Assembly: GCF_032452875.1 (NCBI RefSeq)
Contig: NC_083881.1
Location: forward strand, 62,689,689 to 62,753,688
Reading direction: 5' to 3'
Origin: Bos javanicus
Taxonomy: Eukaryota; Chordata; Mammalia; Artiodactyla; Bovidae
Length of the DNA stretch: 64,000 bases
Each line of letters begins with the position of its first letter. Position 1 is the first letter of the stretch. This document shows, one piece after another, positions 11,727 through 21,793 of the stretch. Made by a program: the position numbers and the translations under genes. Below the pieces are notes generated by a model that was not told the origin of the DNA, searched no databases, and saw only the letters and a list, made by a program, of their open reading frames with translations.

Positions 11727-12125
11727 TCACATCGGGTGGCCAGAGTATTGGAGCTTCAACTTCGGCATCAGTCCTTCCAATGAATATTCAGGGTTGATTT
11801 CCTTTAGGATTGAATGGTTTAATCTCTTTGCTGTCCAAGGGACTCTCAAGAGTCTTCTCCAGCACCACAATGCAAAAGCATCAGTTCTTCTGCACTCAGT
11901 CTTCTTTATGGTCCAGCTCTCACATCCATACATGACTCCTAGAAGAACCACAGCTTTGACTATATGGACCTTTGTCAGCAAAGTGATGTCTCTACTTTTT
12001 AATACACTGTCTAGGTTTGTCATAGCTTTCCTTCCAAGGAACAAACATCTTTTAATTTCATGGCTGTAGTCACTGTCTGCAGTGATTTTGAAACCCAAGA
12101 AAATAAAATCTGTCACTGCTTCCAC
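11727..12125 (-). pseudogene. BovB ORF2 C-terminal fragment
   Basis: Open for 132 codons. Contains the region after the reverse-transcriptase palm: DFIFLGFKITADSDYSHEIK, LGRKAMTNLDSVLKSRDI, and CESWTIKKTECRRTDAFALW followed by LLRVPWTAKR. In RTE elements this segment follows the catalytic domain. It is separated by frame breaks from the upstream segments of the same element and cannot be translated as part of a full protein. Confidence 0.9.
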
Positions 12126-12136
12126 TTTTTTCCCTT

Positions 12137-12863
12137 CTATCTGTCATGAAGTAATGGGATCTGATGCCATGATCTGAGTTTTTTAATGTTGAGTTTTAAG
12201 TCAACTTTTTCACTCTCCTCTTTCACCATCATCAAGAGACTTTTTAGCTCCTCTTCACTTTCTGCCATTAGAGTGATATCATCTGCATATCTGGGACTAT
12301 TGATATTTCTCCTGGAAATCTTGGTTCCAGCTTGTGATTCACCCAGCCTGGCATTTCCCATGATATACTCTACATATAAGTTAAATAAGCAGGGTGACAA
12401 TATATAGCCTTGACTATATTGACTATACTCCTTTCCCAGTTTTGAACCAGTCCATTATTCCATGTCCAGTTCTAACTGTTGCTTCTTGATTTGCATACAG
12501 GTTTTTCAGGAGACAGGTAAAGTGATCTGGTACTCCCCTCTCTTTAAGAATTTTCCACAGTTTGTTGTGATCCACACAATCAAAGGCTTTAGCACAGTCA
12601 ATGAAGCAGAAAGAGATGTTTTTCTGGAACTCGCTTGCTTTCTCTGTGATCCAATGAATGTTGGCAATTTGATCTCTGGTCCCTCTGCTTTTTCTAAACC
12701 TAGCTTGTACATCTGGAAGTCCTTGATTCATGCACTGCTGAAGCCTAGCTTGAAGGAGTTTGAGCATTACCTTGCTAGCATGTGAAATGAGCACAGTTGT
12801 GCGGTAGTGTGAATTGTATGGGCTTGTATGGTGTTTGCTATGACCAGTGTGTTCTCTTAACAA
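12137..12863 (-). pseudogene. BovB reverse transcriptase, frameshifted
   Basis: Two frames cover the reverse-transcriptase core. Upstream (12423-12863) holds DVQARFRKSRGTRDQIAN and CFIDCAKAFDCVDHNKLW, with the first catalytic Asp in FID. Downstream (12137-12400) holds SPCLFNLYVEYIM and RYADDITLMAES, with the catalytic YADD motif intact. They are split at about 12402-12430, where a short repeat of TTGACTATA shifts the frame and destroys the RQG motif normally found there. The enzyme would copy element RNA at a nicked genomic target; this copy is dead. Confidence 0.92.
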
Positions 12864-12892
12864 AACTCTGTTAGCCTTTGCCCTGCTTCATT

Positions 12893-13120
12893 TTATACTC
12901 CAAGGCCAAACTTGTCTGTTATTCTGGGTATCTCTTGACTTCCTGCTTTTGCATTCCAGTGCCCTATGAGGAAAAGGACATCTTTTTTTGGTGTTAGTTC
13001 TAGAAGGTGTAGGTCTTCAAAGAACCAGTCAACTTCAGCTTCATAGGCATCAGTGGATGGGGCACAGATTTGGATTACTATGATGTTGAATGGTTTGCCT
13101 TGGAAATGAATAGAGATCAT
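12893..13120 (-). pseudogene. BovB AP-like endonuclease fragment
   Basis: A 75-codon open segment, read on the minus strand, with IQICAPSTDAYEAEVDWFFEDL followed by VLFLIGHWNAKAG. In RTE and L1 endonucleases the second block is normally G-D-W/F-N-A, with the Asp taking part in catalysis; here that Asp is His. The fragment is cut off on both sides by stops. The domain would nick target DNA to prime reverse transcription, so this copy has lost both reading frame and a key residue. Confidence 0.85.
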
Positions 13121-13769
13121 TCTGCTATTTTTGAGGTTGCACCCAAGTACTGTATTTCAGACTCTTCTGTTGACTACGAGGGCTACTCCATTTATTCCAA
13201 GGGATTCTTGCCCACAGTAGAAAATATATTGGTCATTTGAATTAAATTCACCCTTTCCCGTCCATTTTACTTCACTGATTCCTAAGATATCAATATTCAA
13301 TCTTGCCATCTCCTACTTGACCACATCCAATTTACCTTGATTCATGGACCTAGCATTCCAGGCTCCTATGCAATATTATTCTTTATGGCACTGGACTTTA
13401 CTTTCACCACCAGACACATCCACAGCTGAGCGTTGTTTCTGCTTTGGCCCAGCCACCTCATTCTTTCTGGAGCTATTAGCAATTGCCCTCTACTCTTTTC
13501 AAGTAGCATATTAGACACTTTCTGACCTAAGGGCCTCATCTTCCAGTGTCATATCTTTTTGCCTTTCCATACTGTTCATGGGGTTCTCCTGGTAAGAGTA
13601 CTGGAATGGCTTGCCTTTTCCTTCTCTAGTGGACCACATTTTGTCAGAACTCTTCACTATGATTCATCTGTCTTGGCTGGCCCTGCACAGCATAGCTCAT
13701 AGCTTCACTGAGTTACACAAGACCCTTTGCCATGACAAGGCTATAACCCATGAAGGGGTCTACATATTT

Positions 13770-14085
13770 AGGGGAGCAATATGGAAGAAGGCTAGGAGAC
13801 TTATCTTGAATGAATGGTTGCTGGGTGAATATGTTTTGTTTTTTATTGTATTTTTTCTTTTTGAGTCAGTTGCACCTAGGCTCATAGATATTTGGTGGGG
13901 AGGGGAGTATAAAGTTCCTTGAATCACTGTTTGGCACAGCGATCAATCATTCCCCTCATAGAAAGCCCCTTTAAGTGGTTCCACTGAGGGCTGATTTCTT
14001 TGTATGGCTTTTTTGAATATAATATATAGCAGTTCCTGAGTTTGGGAACAAGTCACACAAAAATCAAATTTATTATATATTTTTG
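13770..14085. other. Unassigned non-coding DNA
   Basis: Short gap between the BovB and the next SINE. No repeat recognised. Confidence 0.4.
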
Positions 14086-14096
14086 AGATCAGAGTT

Positions 14097-14295
14097 CTTG
14101 TTTTGTCACTAAGTCATGTCTGACTCTTTGGAACTCCATGGGCTGTAGCTTGCCAGGGCATGGGATTCTCCAGGCAAGAATACTGGAGTCAGCTGCCATT
14201 TCCTAGTCCAGGGAATCTTCCCTACCCAGGGATAGAACCCGTGTCTCTTGCATTGGCAGGCATATTCTTTACCACTGAGCTGCCAGGGCAGCCCA
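14097..14295 (-). mobile_element. Bov-tA SINE
   Basis: Tail GTCACTAAGTCATGTCTGAC at left and inverted head CCACTGAGCTGCCAGGGCAGCC at right. Perfect 11-bp duplication AGATCAGAGTT at 14086-14096 and 14296-14306. Confidence 0.96.
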
Positions 14296-14494
14296 AGATC
14301 AGAGTTACCTATATTGATATGTAAAAATTCAATTTAACTAATAATTATTTAGAGTCTACCAAGATTCTGTTCAGGCCATGTGGGGTTTCATTGTGTATTC
14401 TTCTACATGAGGCTAACTATAATGTACACAAAAAACTAAGGGATTGGGCCAGGCTAATTTTGCCTTTTCAATGGTAATTTAAAATTTAGAGGGA

Positions 14495-14621
14495 ACCTGT
14501 GGCGGATTCATTTTGATATTTGGCAAAACTAATACAATTATGTAAAGTTTAAAAATAAAATAAAATTGGAGGGAAAAAAAAATCATTAACTCAAAAAAAA
14601 AATAATAAAATAAAATAAAAT
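14495..14621 (+). mobile_element. Severely 5'-truncated young L1 (ruminant L1 3' end)
   Basis: Starts ACCTGTGGCGGATTCATTTT and continues through GGCAAAACTAATACAATTATG, the extreme 3' end of ruminant L1, then an A-rich tail. Perfect 14-bp duplication AAAATTTAGAGGGA at 14481-14494 and 14622-14635. The tail has an interruption (TTGGAGGG, poly-A, TCATTAACTC, poly-A) that could be a short 3' transduction or tail decay. Confidence 0.93.
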
Positions 14622-14635
14622 AAAATTTAGAGGGA

Positions 14636-15491
14636 AAAAAATTGATTTATTATGAGATGAATAGAGGTTTTTACTGAAATTGTCATATGAACTAATCATA
14701 GACTGTTAGAACTGGAAATAAGTGATGCACTCTATCAGGGATTTTCAAAAGTTGTAAACAGTATTTTACACGGATGTCTAGTATGTCAGACAAACAAGAG
14801 TGGAGTTGGACATGGGGACTGATCCTCATTGACTTACTCTGATTATATCTCCAAGGGATTCCCCAGGACAGAGTTTGCAAATTGCTGCTCAGGGCCTGTC
14901 TCCGTATTTTGCTAAGGAGAGCACAAGGGCCCGGAATGGCAGTGTCTCCCCGTAGTACTGCTTGTCAGAAGCAGAAAAGTGTCAAGTTCGGATATTTTGA
15001 CTTATTTCATTGAACTTTCTTCTCAAAATCTCCCTACCACAATTTGCATGTCTTTTCACTTGTTTCGAATGTCCATGCCCTTTGAAACTAGGTCACTGTC
15101 TGATTAGTGATAATAACTGGGGAAAGAATGGCTTCACTGTCTTGGGCTGAGAAGCAAAGAGGTTAAGTCCACTGTGTCATTTTTAATCCCCTTAGTGTAT
15201 TTGACTGTGTTCATCTTTGCTTTTCAAATAGATAAGAGAGCCTTCCGTGAAGCTCAGCGCCCTCCCTGAAGTGGAAAAACACAGTTCCACCAAAGATAGT
15301 GGGTTTCCACCTGCATCTTCCCTGTGATCCTGGCAGCCAGTTGATTGGCTCCCATGTGCTTTTACTGAGCCCTGGGGCAGGGGCGGGAGTGGGGGGAATG
15401 GGGAGTTTGTGTCCTTTGTAGACTCCCAGATGTCGCCACACTTTGGGGAGTGATGCCCCACCTGGTTCCACTTTACCACTGCGTATGGACT
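14636..15491. other. Unassigned non-coding DNA
   Basis: No named repeat. Two overlapping frames of about 95 codons near 15192-15501 on the minus strand lack any family resemblance and I do not call them genes. Confidence 0.4.
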
Positions 15492-15503
15492 CTAGACCCA
15501 TCT

Positions 15504-15764
15504 GCTGCTGCTAAGTCGCTTCAGTCGTGTCCGACTCTGTGTGACCCCATAGATGGCAGCCCACCAGGCTCCCCCATCCCTGGGATTCTCCAGGCAAGAA
15601 CACTGGAGTGGGTGGTCATTTCCTTCTCCAATGCATGAAAGTGAAAAGTGAAAGTGAAGTCGCTCAGTCGTGTCCGACTCTTCGAGACCCCATGGACTGC
15701 AGCCCACCAGGCTCCTCCATCCATGGGATTTTCCAGGCAGGAGTGGGGTGCCATTGCCTTCTCC
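15504..15764 (-). mobile_element. BOV-A2 SINE
   Basis: Two Bov-A monomers joined by the GAAAGTGAAAAGTGAAAGTG linker (15637-15656), minus orientation, beginning GCTGCTGCTAAGTCGC. Perfect 12-bp duplication CTAGACCCATCT at 15492-15503 and 15765-15776. Confidence 0.97.
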
Positions 15765-16097
15765 CTAGACCCATCTAGTGTGCTGTTTATTAATGGATGT
15801 GTTCACTGAGAAGACTGGGCGGCACAGCTAGCTCTCCACCAGCTCTCCATGATCCCCTTGCATGGCAAGGGTTTGTTTCTAGGGAGTAGCTTCTCAACCA
15901 GAAACTACATTTCTTCCCCTCCCCTCCCCCACCTTCCAACACACACCGTTCGGGACACATAATCCAGTTCAGCTCATGAACTGAGTGTGGTCGTGACATG
16001 TGCCACTCCCAGGCCTGGCCCATCAGACTCCATGCAGTGTTCCTATGCGTTCTTTCCATATCTGTTGGCGGAATATACAGAATTTCAGGACCTAGAC

Positions 16098-16546
16098 GAA
16101 GGTTTCTTAAGCTCAGCACTGTTAGCATTTGCAGTGCTTAGTTGCTCAGCTGTGTCCGACTCTTTGTGACCCCATGGACTGTAGCCCACCAACCTCCTCT
16201 GTCCATGGGATTCTCCAGGCAAGAATATTAGAGTGGGTTGCCATGCCCTCCTCCAGGGGATCTTCCCAACCCAGGGATCGAACCCAGGTCTCCCGCACTG
16301 CAGGCGGATTCTTTACCGTCTGAGCCACCAGGGAAGCCCATTAGCATTTGCAGCTGAATGATTCCTGGGTGTGAGAGCCTATCTTGTTCGTTGAAGGCGG
16401 TTCAGCAACATCTCTGGCCTCTGCTCGCCTGATACCTCCCCACTGCTGTAGCAACCACAGTTGTCTCCAGACATCACCAAGTAAATGTCCCGTGCTTGGG
16501 GACAGAGTGCAGACAAAATGATCCCTACTGAGAACCACTGCCTGGG
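16098..16546 (-). mobile_element. MER20, split by a Bov-tA
   Basis: The left piece GGTTTCTTAAGCTCAGCACTG plus the right piece (GCAACATCTCTGGCCTCTG, TGTCTCCAGACATCACC, CTGAGAACCACTG) rebuild an inverted MER20 once the SINE at 16135-16340 is removed. Confidence 0.87.
16135..16340 (-). mobile_element. Bov-tA SINE inside MER20
   Basis: Full-length inverted element ending CTGAGCCACCAGGGAAGCC. Perfect 13-bp duplication TTAGCATTTGCAG at 16122-16134 and 16341-16353, itself MER20 sequence. Confidence 0.97.
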
Positions 16547-16747
16547 GCATTAAAGACGCACTAATGGAAGGAGCAGGGGTCCCAGCATCACTATGAAGTA
16601 GAAAAGAATTACTGCATCTGATTATCAGCTGTGGAAAACGTGAGGTATGCTTGTGACTGCATACGGTGATATCTAACCAGACTCAGTACTTCAATCTGCT
16701 TTGCAAATTGGACTTCCACACAAGATTTCTTTTAAAGAAAGCTTTCA

Positions 16748-16890
16748 GGGACTTCCCTGGTGGTCCAGTGGCTAACAACTGTGCTTCCAATACAGGGGGC
16801 CGGAGTTCAACCCCTGATCAGGGAACTAGATCCCACATGCCGCAGCTAAGACCCAGTGTAGCCAAATTAATTAATTTTTTTTTTTTTTAA
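16748..16890 (+). mobile_element. CHR-type SINE
   Basis: GACTTCCCTGGTGGTCCAGTG head, GATCAGGGAACTAGATCCC, CACATGCCGCAGCTAAGACC and an AATTAATT plus T-rich end. This tRNA-derived family is shared by ruminants, hippos and whales. TTTAAAGAAAG occurs close to both ends (16731-16741 and 16887-16897) and may be the target duplication. Confidence 0.85.
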
Positions 16891-16899
16891 AGAAAGACA

Positions 16900-17821
16900 G
16901 GTTTCCCTCAAAAATAATAAACTGGACAAAATCCTTGGAAACTTTGAACCCAATTGGGCCTCTTCTCTTTATAAGAGTGGTTCTTGTAGAACCAGGTACA
17001 AAGATGTGCAGTGACTGCAGAAATAGGCCCAGGACTCAAGCCTCCACAGGCTGCATCCAGTGACTTAACCAGAAGTCACCCACCACTGACCCTTTCCCAT
17101 CAAAACAGATGATCAAACCAGCTACATTGAAAAATAGCATTCTCTCCAAAGCTTGGTGCACTTCAGCTTGGCCAAGACTTGCACTGATGTCAGCCTAGTC
17201 CTCCGGGTACTCTGGGTGGATTAAAGCACCTTCAGTCACCACCCCATTGTGTTTCTTCTACCTGTTCATCGTGTTCTATCATCTGAGTCACTATTTGAGG
17301 ATAAAGCTTCGCCTCACTCTTCACAGATGTTGTTCAGTGGGGTCCCAAGTGGATAAGTCCCCAAAGCTGGGCCAGTGCAGAGTTCTAGCTGGGAAGAGAA
17401 GAAGACTGAATGTCCACCAGGTGCCCCAGCCACAGCTAGTCTGTGCCCTGAGTGGGCAACAAGCCTACTTGCTAATGGAAAAGATGTTTCTAGGAGAAGT
17501 CTCTGGCTCAGGCCCTGGGCATGCTAAGCTTGCAGCCATGCCTGGGGCATCTGGGTGAGGCAAGTTCCAGCAGGAGGTGTTGGCACCTCTTTCCATGGGA
17601 GAGAGGTGTCCTTTGGAAGAAGCTATGGGGTGAGTGTGCCAGTTAATGCACCTGCACACATGTCTACACCCTCCTTCCTCTGTTCCACGTCCCTTTGTCC
17701 CCTGAGCCATTTCTGACCGTGTGCCCTGGTACTACTTCTGCATTCACAAATTCCCCCCAGAAGACCCCCATGATACGGTCCCTTATTAGCTTTTTCTTAC
17801 CTGTTATGGATAACAAGGAGA
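16900..17821. other. Unassigned, moderately GC-rich non-coding DNA
   Basis: No repeat recognised. A 103-codon frame at 17247-17558 on the plus strand has no domain or homologue that I recognise, and another open frame overlaps it on the minus strand, so I do not call a gene. Confidence 0.4.
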
Positions 17822-18143
17822 TGAAACCAGTCAATCCTAAAGGAAACCAACCCTGAATATTTATTGGAAGGGTTGATGCTGAAGATGAAGCTGAAGCTTC
17901 AGTACTTTGGCCACCTGATGTGAAGAGCCAACTCATTGGAAAAGACCTTGATGCTGGGAAAGACTGATGGCAGGAGGAGAAGGGGATAACAGAGGATGAG
18001 ATGGTTGGATGTCATCACAGACTCAGTGGACATGAGTCTGAGCAAACTCTGGGAGATAGTGAAGGACAGGGAAGCCTGGTATGCTGTAGTCCATGGATTT
18101 GCAAAGAGTCGGACATAACTTAGAGACTGAACAGCAACAAATG
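17822..18143 (+). mobile_element. BovB 3' fragment, older type
   Basis: The only plus-strand BovB here. It starts CAGTCAATCCTAAAGG, contains CAGTACTTTGGCCACCTG and AGGAGGAGAAGGGGATAACAG, and ends GACTGAACAGCAACAAATG. The end resembles the older BovB tail, not the TTCAG-repeat type. Confidence 0.9.
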
Positions 18144-18814
18144 GAGAGAAGTATGGACTTACCTTCCCTGGGGTTTTTATACACAATGATCATCTGTCCC
18201 AGGTGGTTAAGTTTCTATAAATTCTCACAGGTAGCAGAAGGCAGACTCTTACCCACCAGGGAAGGCTGAGTTGTCTGCCTTACCACTGCCAGATTCACTT
18301 GGAGCTGCTGTTTCTCTCTTCTGCTAACTACTCTTTCCAGACAAGACTTAAATTGGAAGAAAGGAAGCATTTCTCCTCACTCTTTGGGAATTACAAATTT
18401 TATTTTAATTTGGGAGACTTACCAATCTTAGATACTTCTCTCTCCCTTTTCTTCCAGTTTGGATAACAATCTTGGAATTAAACTTCAGGCGCGAGGATGT
18501 CTAAGCTGGGGGTTAATTGTTGCATTATCCTGAGTCAACAGCATTGTAAAAAAAGAAAAAGAAAAATTCATCTTAATTGCTCGTGGGGAAAAAAAGTAAA
18601 GAAATGTGTGTATATGTGCTTTGTCAAACTAAACTGTTTCAGCTGAAGTGTTTGGACAGTCTGCTGAACTGGGTTAATATTAAGACTTCAATCTTTAGAT
18701 ATTTAGCTTTTCTTTATGATTATTATGTTGCAACATTTGTGACTTAACCTTATGACATCATTTTGAATAAGGAAAAAATGCAGTATGAAAGTTTCTTTAG
18801 AAATCATCTAACAT
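18144..18814. other. Unassigned AT-rich DNA
   Basis: No repeat or coding sequence recognised. Confidence 0.4.
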
Positions 18815-18990
18815 CGTGCTACTCAAAGTGTGCCCATGGACTGGTCAGCAGCATTGCCCTTCCCCTCCACCCCCCAGAACTTGCTAGAAATGCAGGATTT
18901 TAGGCCCCTCCCAACCTACTGAATTAGAATCTGCAGTTCAGCGAGGCCCCCAGGTGATTTGTGCACACCTGAAAATTTGAGATGCACTTG
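18815..18990 (+). mobile_element. MER5A (hAT-Charlie)
   Basis: TACTCAAAGTGTGCCCATGGAC, CTTGCTAGAAATGCAGG and CCTACTGAATTAGAATCTGC in MER5A order, with a diverged left end. Confidence 0.85.
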
Positions 18991-18993
18991 TCT

Positions 18994-19045
18994 AGTCAGA
19001 CTCCTTCATCTGACATATGAGGAAACTGAGGCCCAGGCAGGTTCT
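18994..19045 (-). mobile_element. MIR fragment
   Basis: CATATGAGGAAACTGAGGCCCAG is the reverse complement of the MIR central block. Very short. Confidence 0.6.
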
Positions 19046-19350
19046 CAGCATCTCAGAGAACAAGGGGAAACCATGGCTTCCCCTTTTATAATTGTTAAAA
19101 AAGAATTATAAAATTCTTTTTTTAAAAGACTGGGGGCTGCATCGCTAAAGCAGGCTGCCACAAACATCTTCATCTCCCCACATGCAGGCTTATGGGGTGA
19201 CTGAAATCTCTGTGATATTCCCTTTCAATCACACTTAAACATGGGCATGGAGAGAATGTTTTAGAGCTGCTTCCATGGTGGTTGCTTTTCTAAAAATAAC
19301 TGTGAAAGATACCCCCGTGGGATAGATATGAGATAACATGGCCATTTCAG

Positions 19351-19578
19351 GGCTCTTCCCAGGTGGCGCTAGTGATAAAGAACCTGCCTGCCAATGCAGG
19401 TAGGTGTAAGACATGCAAGTTCGATCCCTGCATCAGAAAGATCTCCTGAAGGAGGGCACAGCAACCCACTCCAAGATTCTTGCCTGGAGAATCCCATGGA
19501 CAGAGGAGCCTGGTGGGCTACAATCTATAGTGTCACAGAGTCAGACATAACTGAAGCAACTTAACACACACACATACT
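19351..19578 (+). mobile_element. Bov-tA SINE
   Basis: CTTCCCAGGTGGCGCTAGTG head; body ends GAAGCAACTTAACACACACAC. Perfect 12-bp duplication TGGCCATTTCAG at 19339-19350 and 19579-19590. Confidence 0.96.
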
Positions 19579-19590
19579 TGGCCATTTCAG

Positions 19591-20237
19591 ACCTGACAGG
19601 TAAGTAGTGAGTCTCCATCTATTCAGCCCATGGCATGGCTGTATGCTCTACAAGGAAGCAGGAGGTCAGAACCCACAATATTTATGTTGGAATTTTCACT
19701 GTTTATATAAGGAAACATCCTCATTAATCCCAAGCATGTGTATTATTAAGCAGGTCCCTGAAGTCAGGTGTTCGTTTAAAACAATAAACATGACCTACGT
19801 CTCATGTTTCAGGTTTGACGTGATTACTACCTAAGGCAGCTTAGTTTTTTGGGACTACAGTTTTCACTGTAAACAGAGCTAGAAATTCAATAAAATTGGT
19901 CACCCACGTGTATAGATTCTAACATTTTGCTGTCATTATGAAAAATAAATAATTCCTGATTGTTAAATGTTGCTATGTGCTGGGAAGCAATGAAAAGAAT
20001 TATTTTAGAAACCAAGATGGAGAGAATAGAATGTCATGTATTTCTGATGGGAGAGGAAGAAGTTAACACGCCCCATCACAGGTGTAGTTCTGAACTCCAT
20101 GCCTTAAGCAGAGGATCAGGCTGTTAGAGGTGACAGTAGATGATCCCGTGGGTTTGTGGATCTGGAGAGAGGAAGGGAGAGAAGGAGGGTTTCTCTCAGC
20201 TGGAGGAGACACAGAAAGGAGGCTTTGCATTCCTTTG
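19591..20237. other. Unassigned non-coding DNA
   Basis: No repeat or gene recognised. Confidence 0.4.
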
Positions 20238-20251
20238 TTTTTTGAAGGCTG

Positions 20252-20422
20252 TGCTGTGTGTGCTGTGCTCAGCCACTTCAGTTGAGTCCGGCTGTTTGTG
20301 ATCCTATGGACTGAAGCCTGCCAGGCTCCTCTGTCTACAGGATCCTTCAGGCAAGAATACCAGAGTGGGTTGCCATGCCCTTCTCCAGGGCATCTTTATG
20401 ACCCAGGGATCGAACCTGCATC
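20252..20422 (-). mobile_element. Bov-tA SINE, 5'-truncated
   Basis: Inverted Bov-A body ending at GGGATCGAACCTGCATC; the head of the tRNA-like part is missing. Perfect 14-bp duplication TTTTTTGAAGGCTG at 20238-20251 and 20423-20436. Confidence 0.94.
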
Positions 20423-20548
20423 TTTTTTGAAGGCTGGATGCATTTAAATAAGCTATCAGTTCAGTTTAGTCACACCAGGGATCAGACCTCCATCTCTTTT
20501 GAAGGCTGGGTGCATTTAAATGAGCTATCAGTTCAGTTCAGTCACTCA
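20405..20548. repeat. 72-bp tandem duplication at a SINE/BovB junction
   Basis: The unit AGGGATC...AGTCAC occurs at 20405-20476 and 20477-20548 at about 90% identity. It contains the end of the Bov-tA, its right target duplication, flanking DNA and the first bases of the BovB 3' end, so it arose after both insertions. Confidence 0.88.
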
Positions 20549-20900
20549 GTCACGTCCAACTCTTTGCAACCTCATGGACTGCAGCACGCCAGGCTTCCCT
20601 GTCCATCACCAACTCCCAGAGCTTACTCAGACTCATGTCCATCAAGTCTGTGATACATCCAAGGATCTCATCCTCTTCTGTCCCCTTCTTCTCCTGCCTT
20701 CAATTTTTCCCAGCATCAGGGTCTTTTCCAATGAGTCAGTTCTTCACATCAGGTGGCCAAAGTATTAGAGCTTCAACTTCAGCATCAGTCCTTCCAATGA
20801 ATATTCAGGACTGATCTCCTTTAGAATGGACTGATTGGATCTCCTTGCAGTCCAAGGGACTCTCAAGAGTCTTCTCCAACACCCCAGTTCAAAAGCATCA
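20530..20900 (-). mobile_element. BovB 3' fragment
   Basis: GTTCAGTTCAGTCACTCAG at left, then the standard inverted BovB 3' region to CAGTTCAAAAGCATCAAT. 5'-truncated; non-coding. Confidence 0.94.
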
Positions 20901-20909
20901 ATAAGCTAT

Positions 20910-20973
20910 AATCAAATGAGCTATAACAAATAATCAAATAAGTTATAACAAATAATCAAATGAGCTATAACAC
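20910..20973. repeat. 22-bp tandem repeat, about 2.9 copies
   Basis: Units AATCAAATGAGCTATAACAAAT at 20910-20931, a variant with two changes at 20932-20953, and a partial third at 20954-20973. A minisatellite directly beside the truncated end of the BovB. Confidence 0.92.
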
Positions 20974-21793
20974 ACCTGAATAACACAGACCAGATCACCA
21001 AATCTGGTGTCCAGGAGCCAGCCAAGGTACTTTCTCTCTTCAAACCCTTCCCTGTTTCCTACAGAGAGTTGCACTGATGACACAGCCCTGGCAAGACCCA
21101 AAGGTAGATTTGGTTTGCTCAAGACGGCTTTGTCTGTAGTGAAAAAACATAAAGGAGAACGTCTTCATTGTTACTAATAAAAGAACAGCTGTATGAATCA
21201 CGGCTGCTTCATGAGAACAGTAGCAGCAAATGCAGAGTCTCCTTCCTCTAAGGTCAGGAGAAATTTGGATTTCCTGACAGGGGCTAGGCTGTCTGCGGGT
21301 TTAATGTAAACTGATGGGAGTGGAGCCAACCACAATCCATGCTTGACTAGATCTGGAATATTCCAGATGAAGTCAGAGGGGGCAGATGGCATTTCTGACC
21401 CAGCTGCTGTGCTGAGATGCTCGGGGCAGGAGAGAAGATGCTAGGGAGAGGCAGAGCAACCCCAGGAGAGGATTCTCAGGGTTCACGGGAAAGGTGACAA
21501 CGAGCCCAAAACGTTTAAGGGGGAAAAAAGTCTGTCTAATGCATCCCAGTTTTCGTTCAAGGAAAACATATAGTTACAGTTACAAAAATGGGGGCGGGCC
21601 AGAGGGGCAACAGTCTTAGAGTTTCAGATACCCTTTCATCAATTTCTTCTATCGGGTTATGACAATTCTGTTTTGCCAGGGACTGGAAGATGAGTTTGAG
21701 AGTGGGTCCGTGCAAGGCAATGGACTTAGGTTCAGAAAATCCAAATGACACAAGTAGGCCTTCCTGGGTAGTAATAGTCATTAAAAAAAAAAA
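20974..21793. other. Unassigned non-coding DNA
   Basis: No repeat family recognised. Ends in a short poly-A run at about 21783-21793 abutting the L1. Confidence 0.4.

Larger units (their letters stand above)
11505..13758 (-). mobile_element. BovB LINE, nearly full span with internal deletion
   Basis: The longest BovB here. On the minus strand, 13758 to about 12885 covers the upstream region and the AP-like endonuclease, and about 12863 to 11727 covers the reverse transcriptase and C-terminal region. A stretch joining the two domains is missing near 12865-12885. The 3' end is the older type ending in a GTTGTT-rich tail rather than TTCAG repeats. A diverged 11-bp duplication, TCTACACATTT (11494-11504) versus TCTACATATTT (13759-13769), fits as target site. 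Many stops and frameshifts; an old copy. Confidence 0.92.

Noticed and set aside
11055..12069. Long plus-strand frames, up to 266 codons, near 11269-12069
   Set aside because: They are antisense readings of a Bov-tA and of the BovB on the minus strand.
17247..17558. 103-codon plus-strand frame
   Set aside because: No recognisable domain, overlapped by a minus-strand frame, no codon pattern. Not called.
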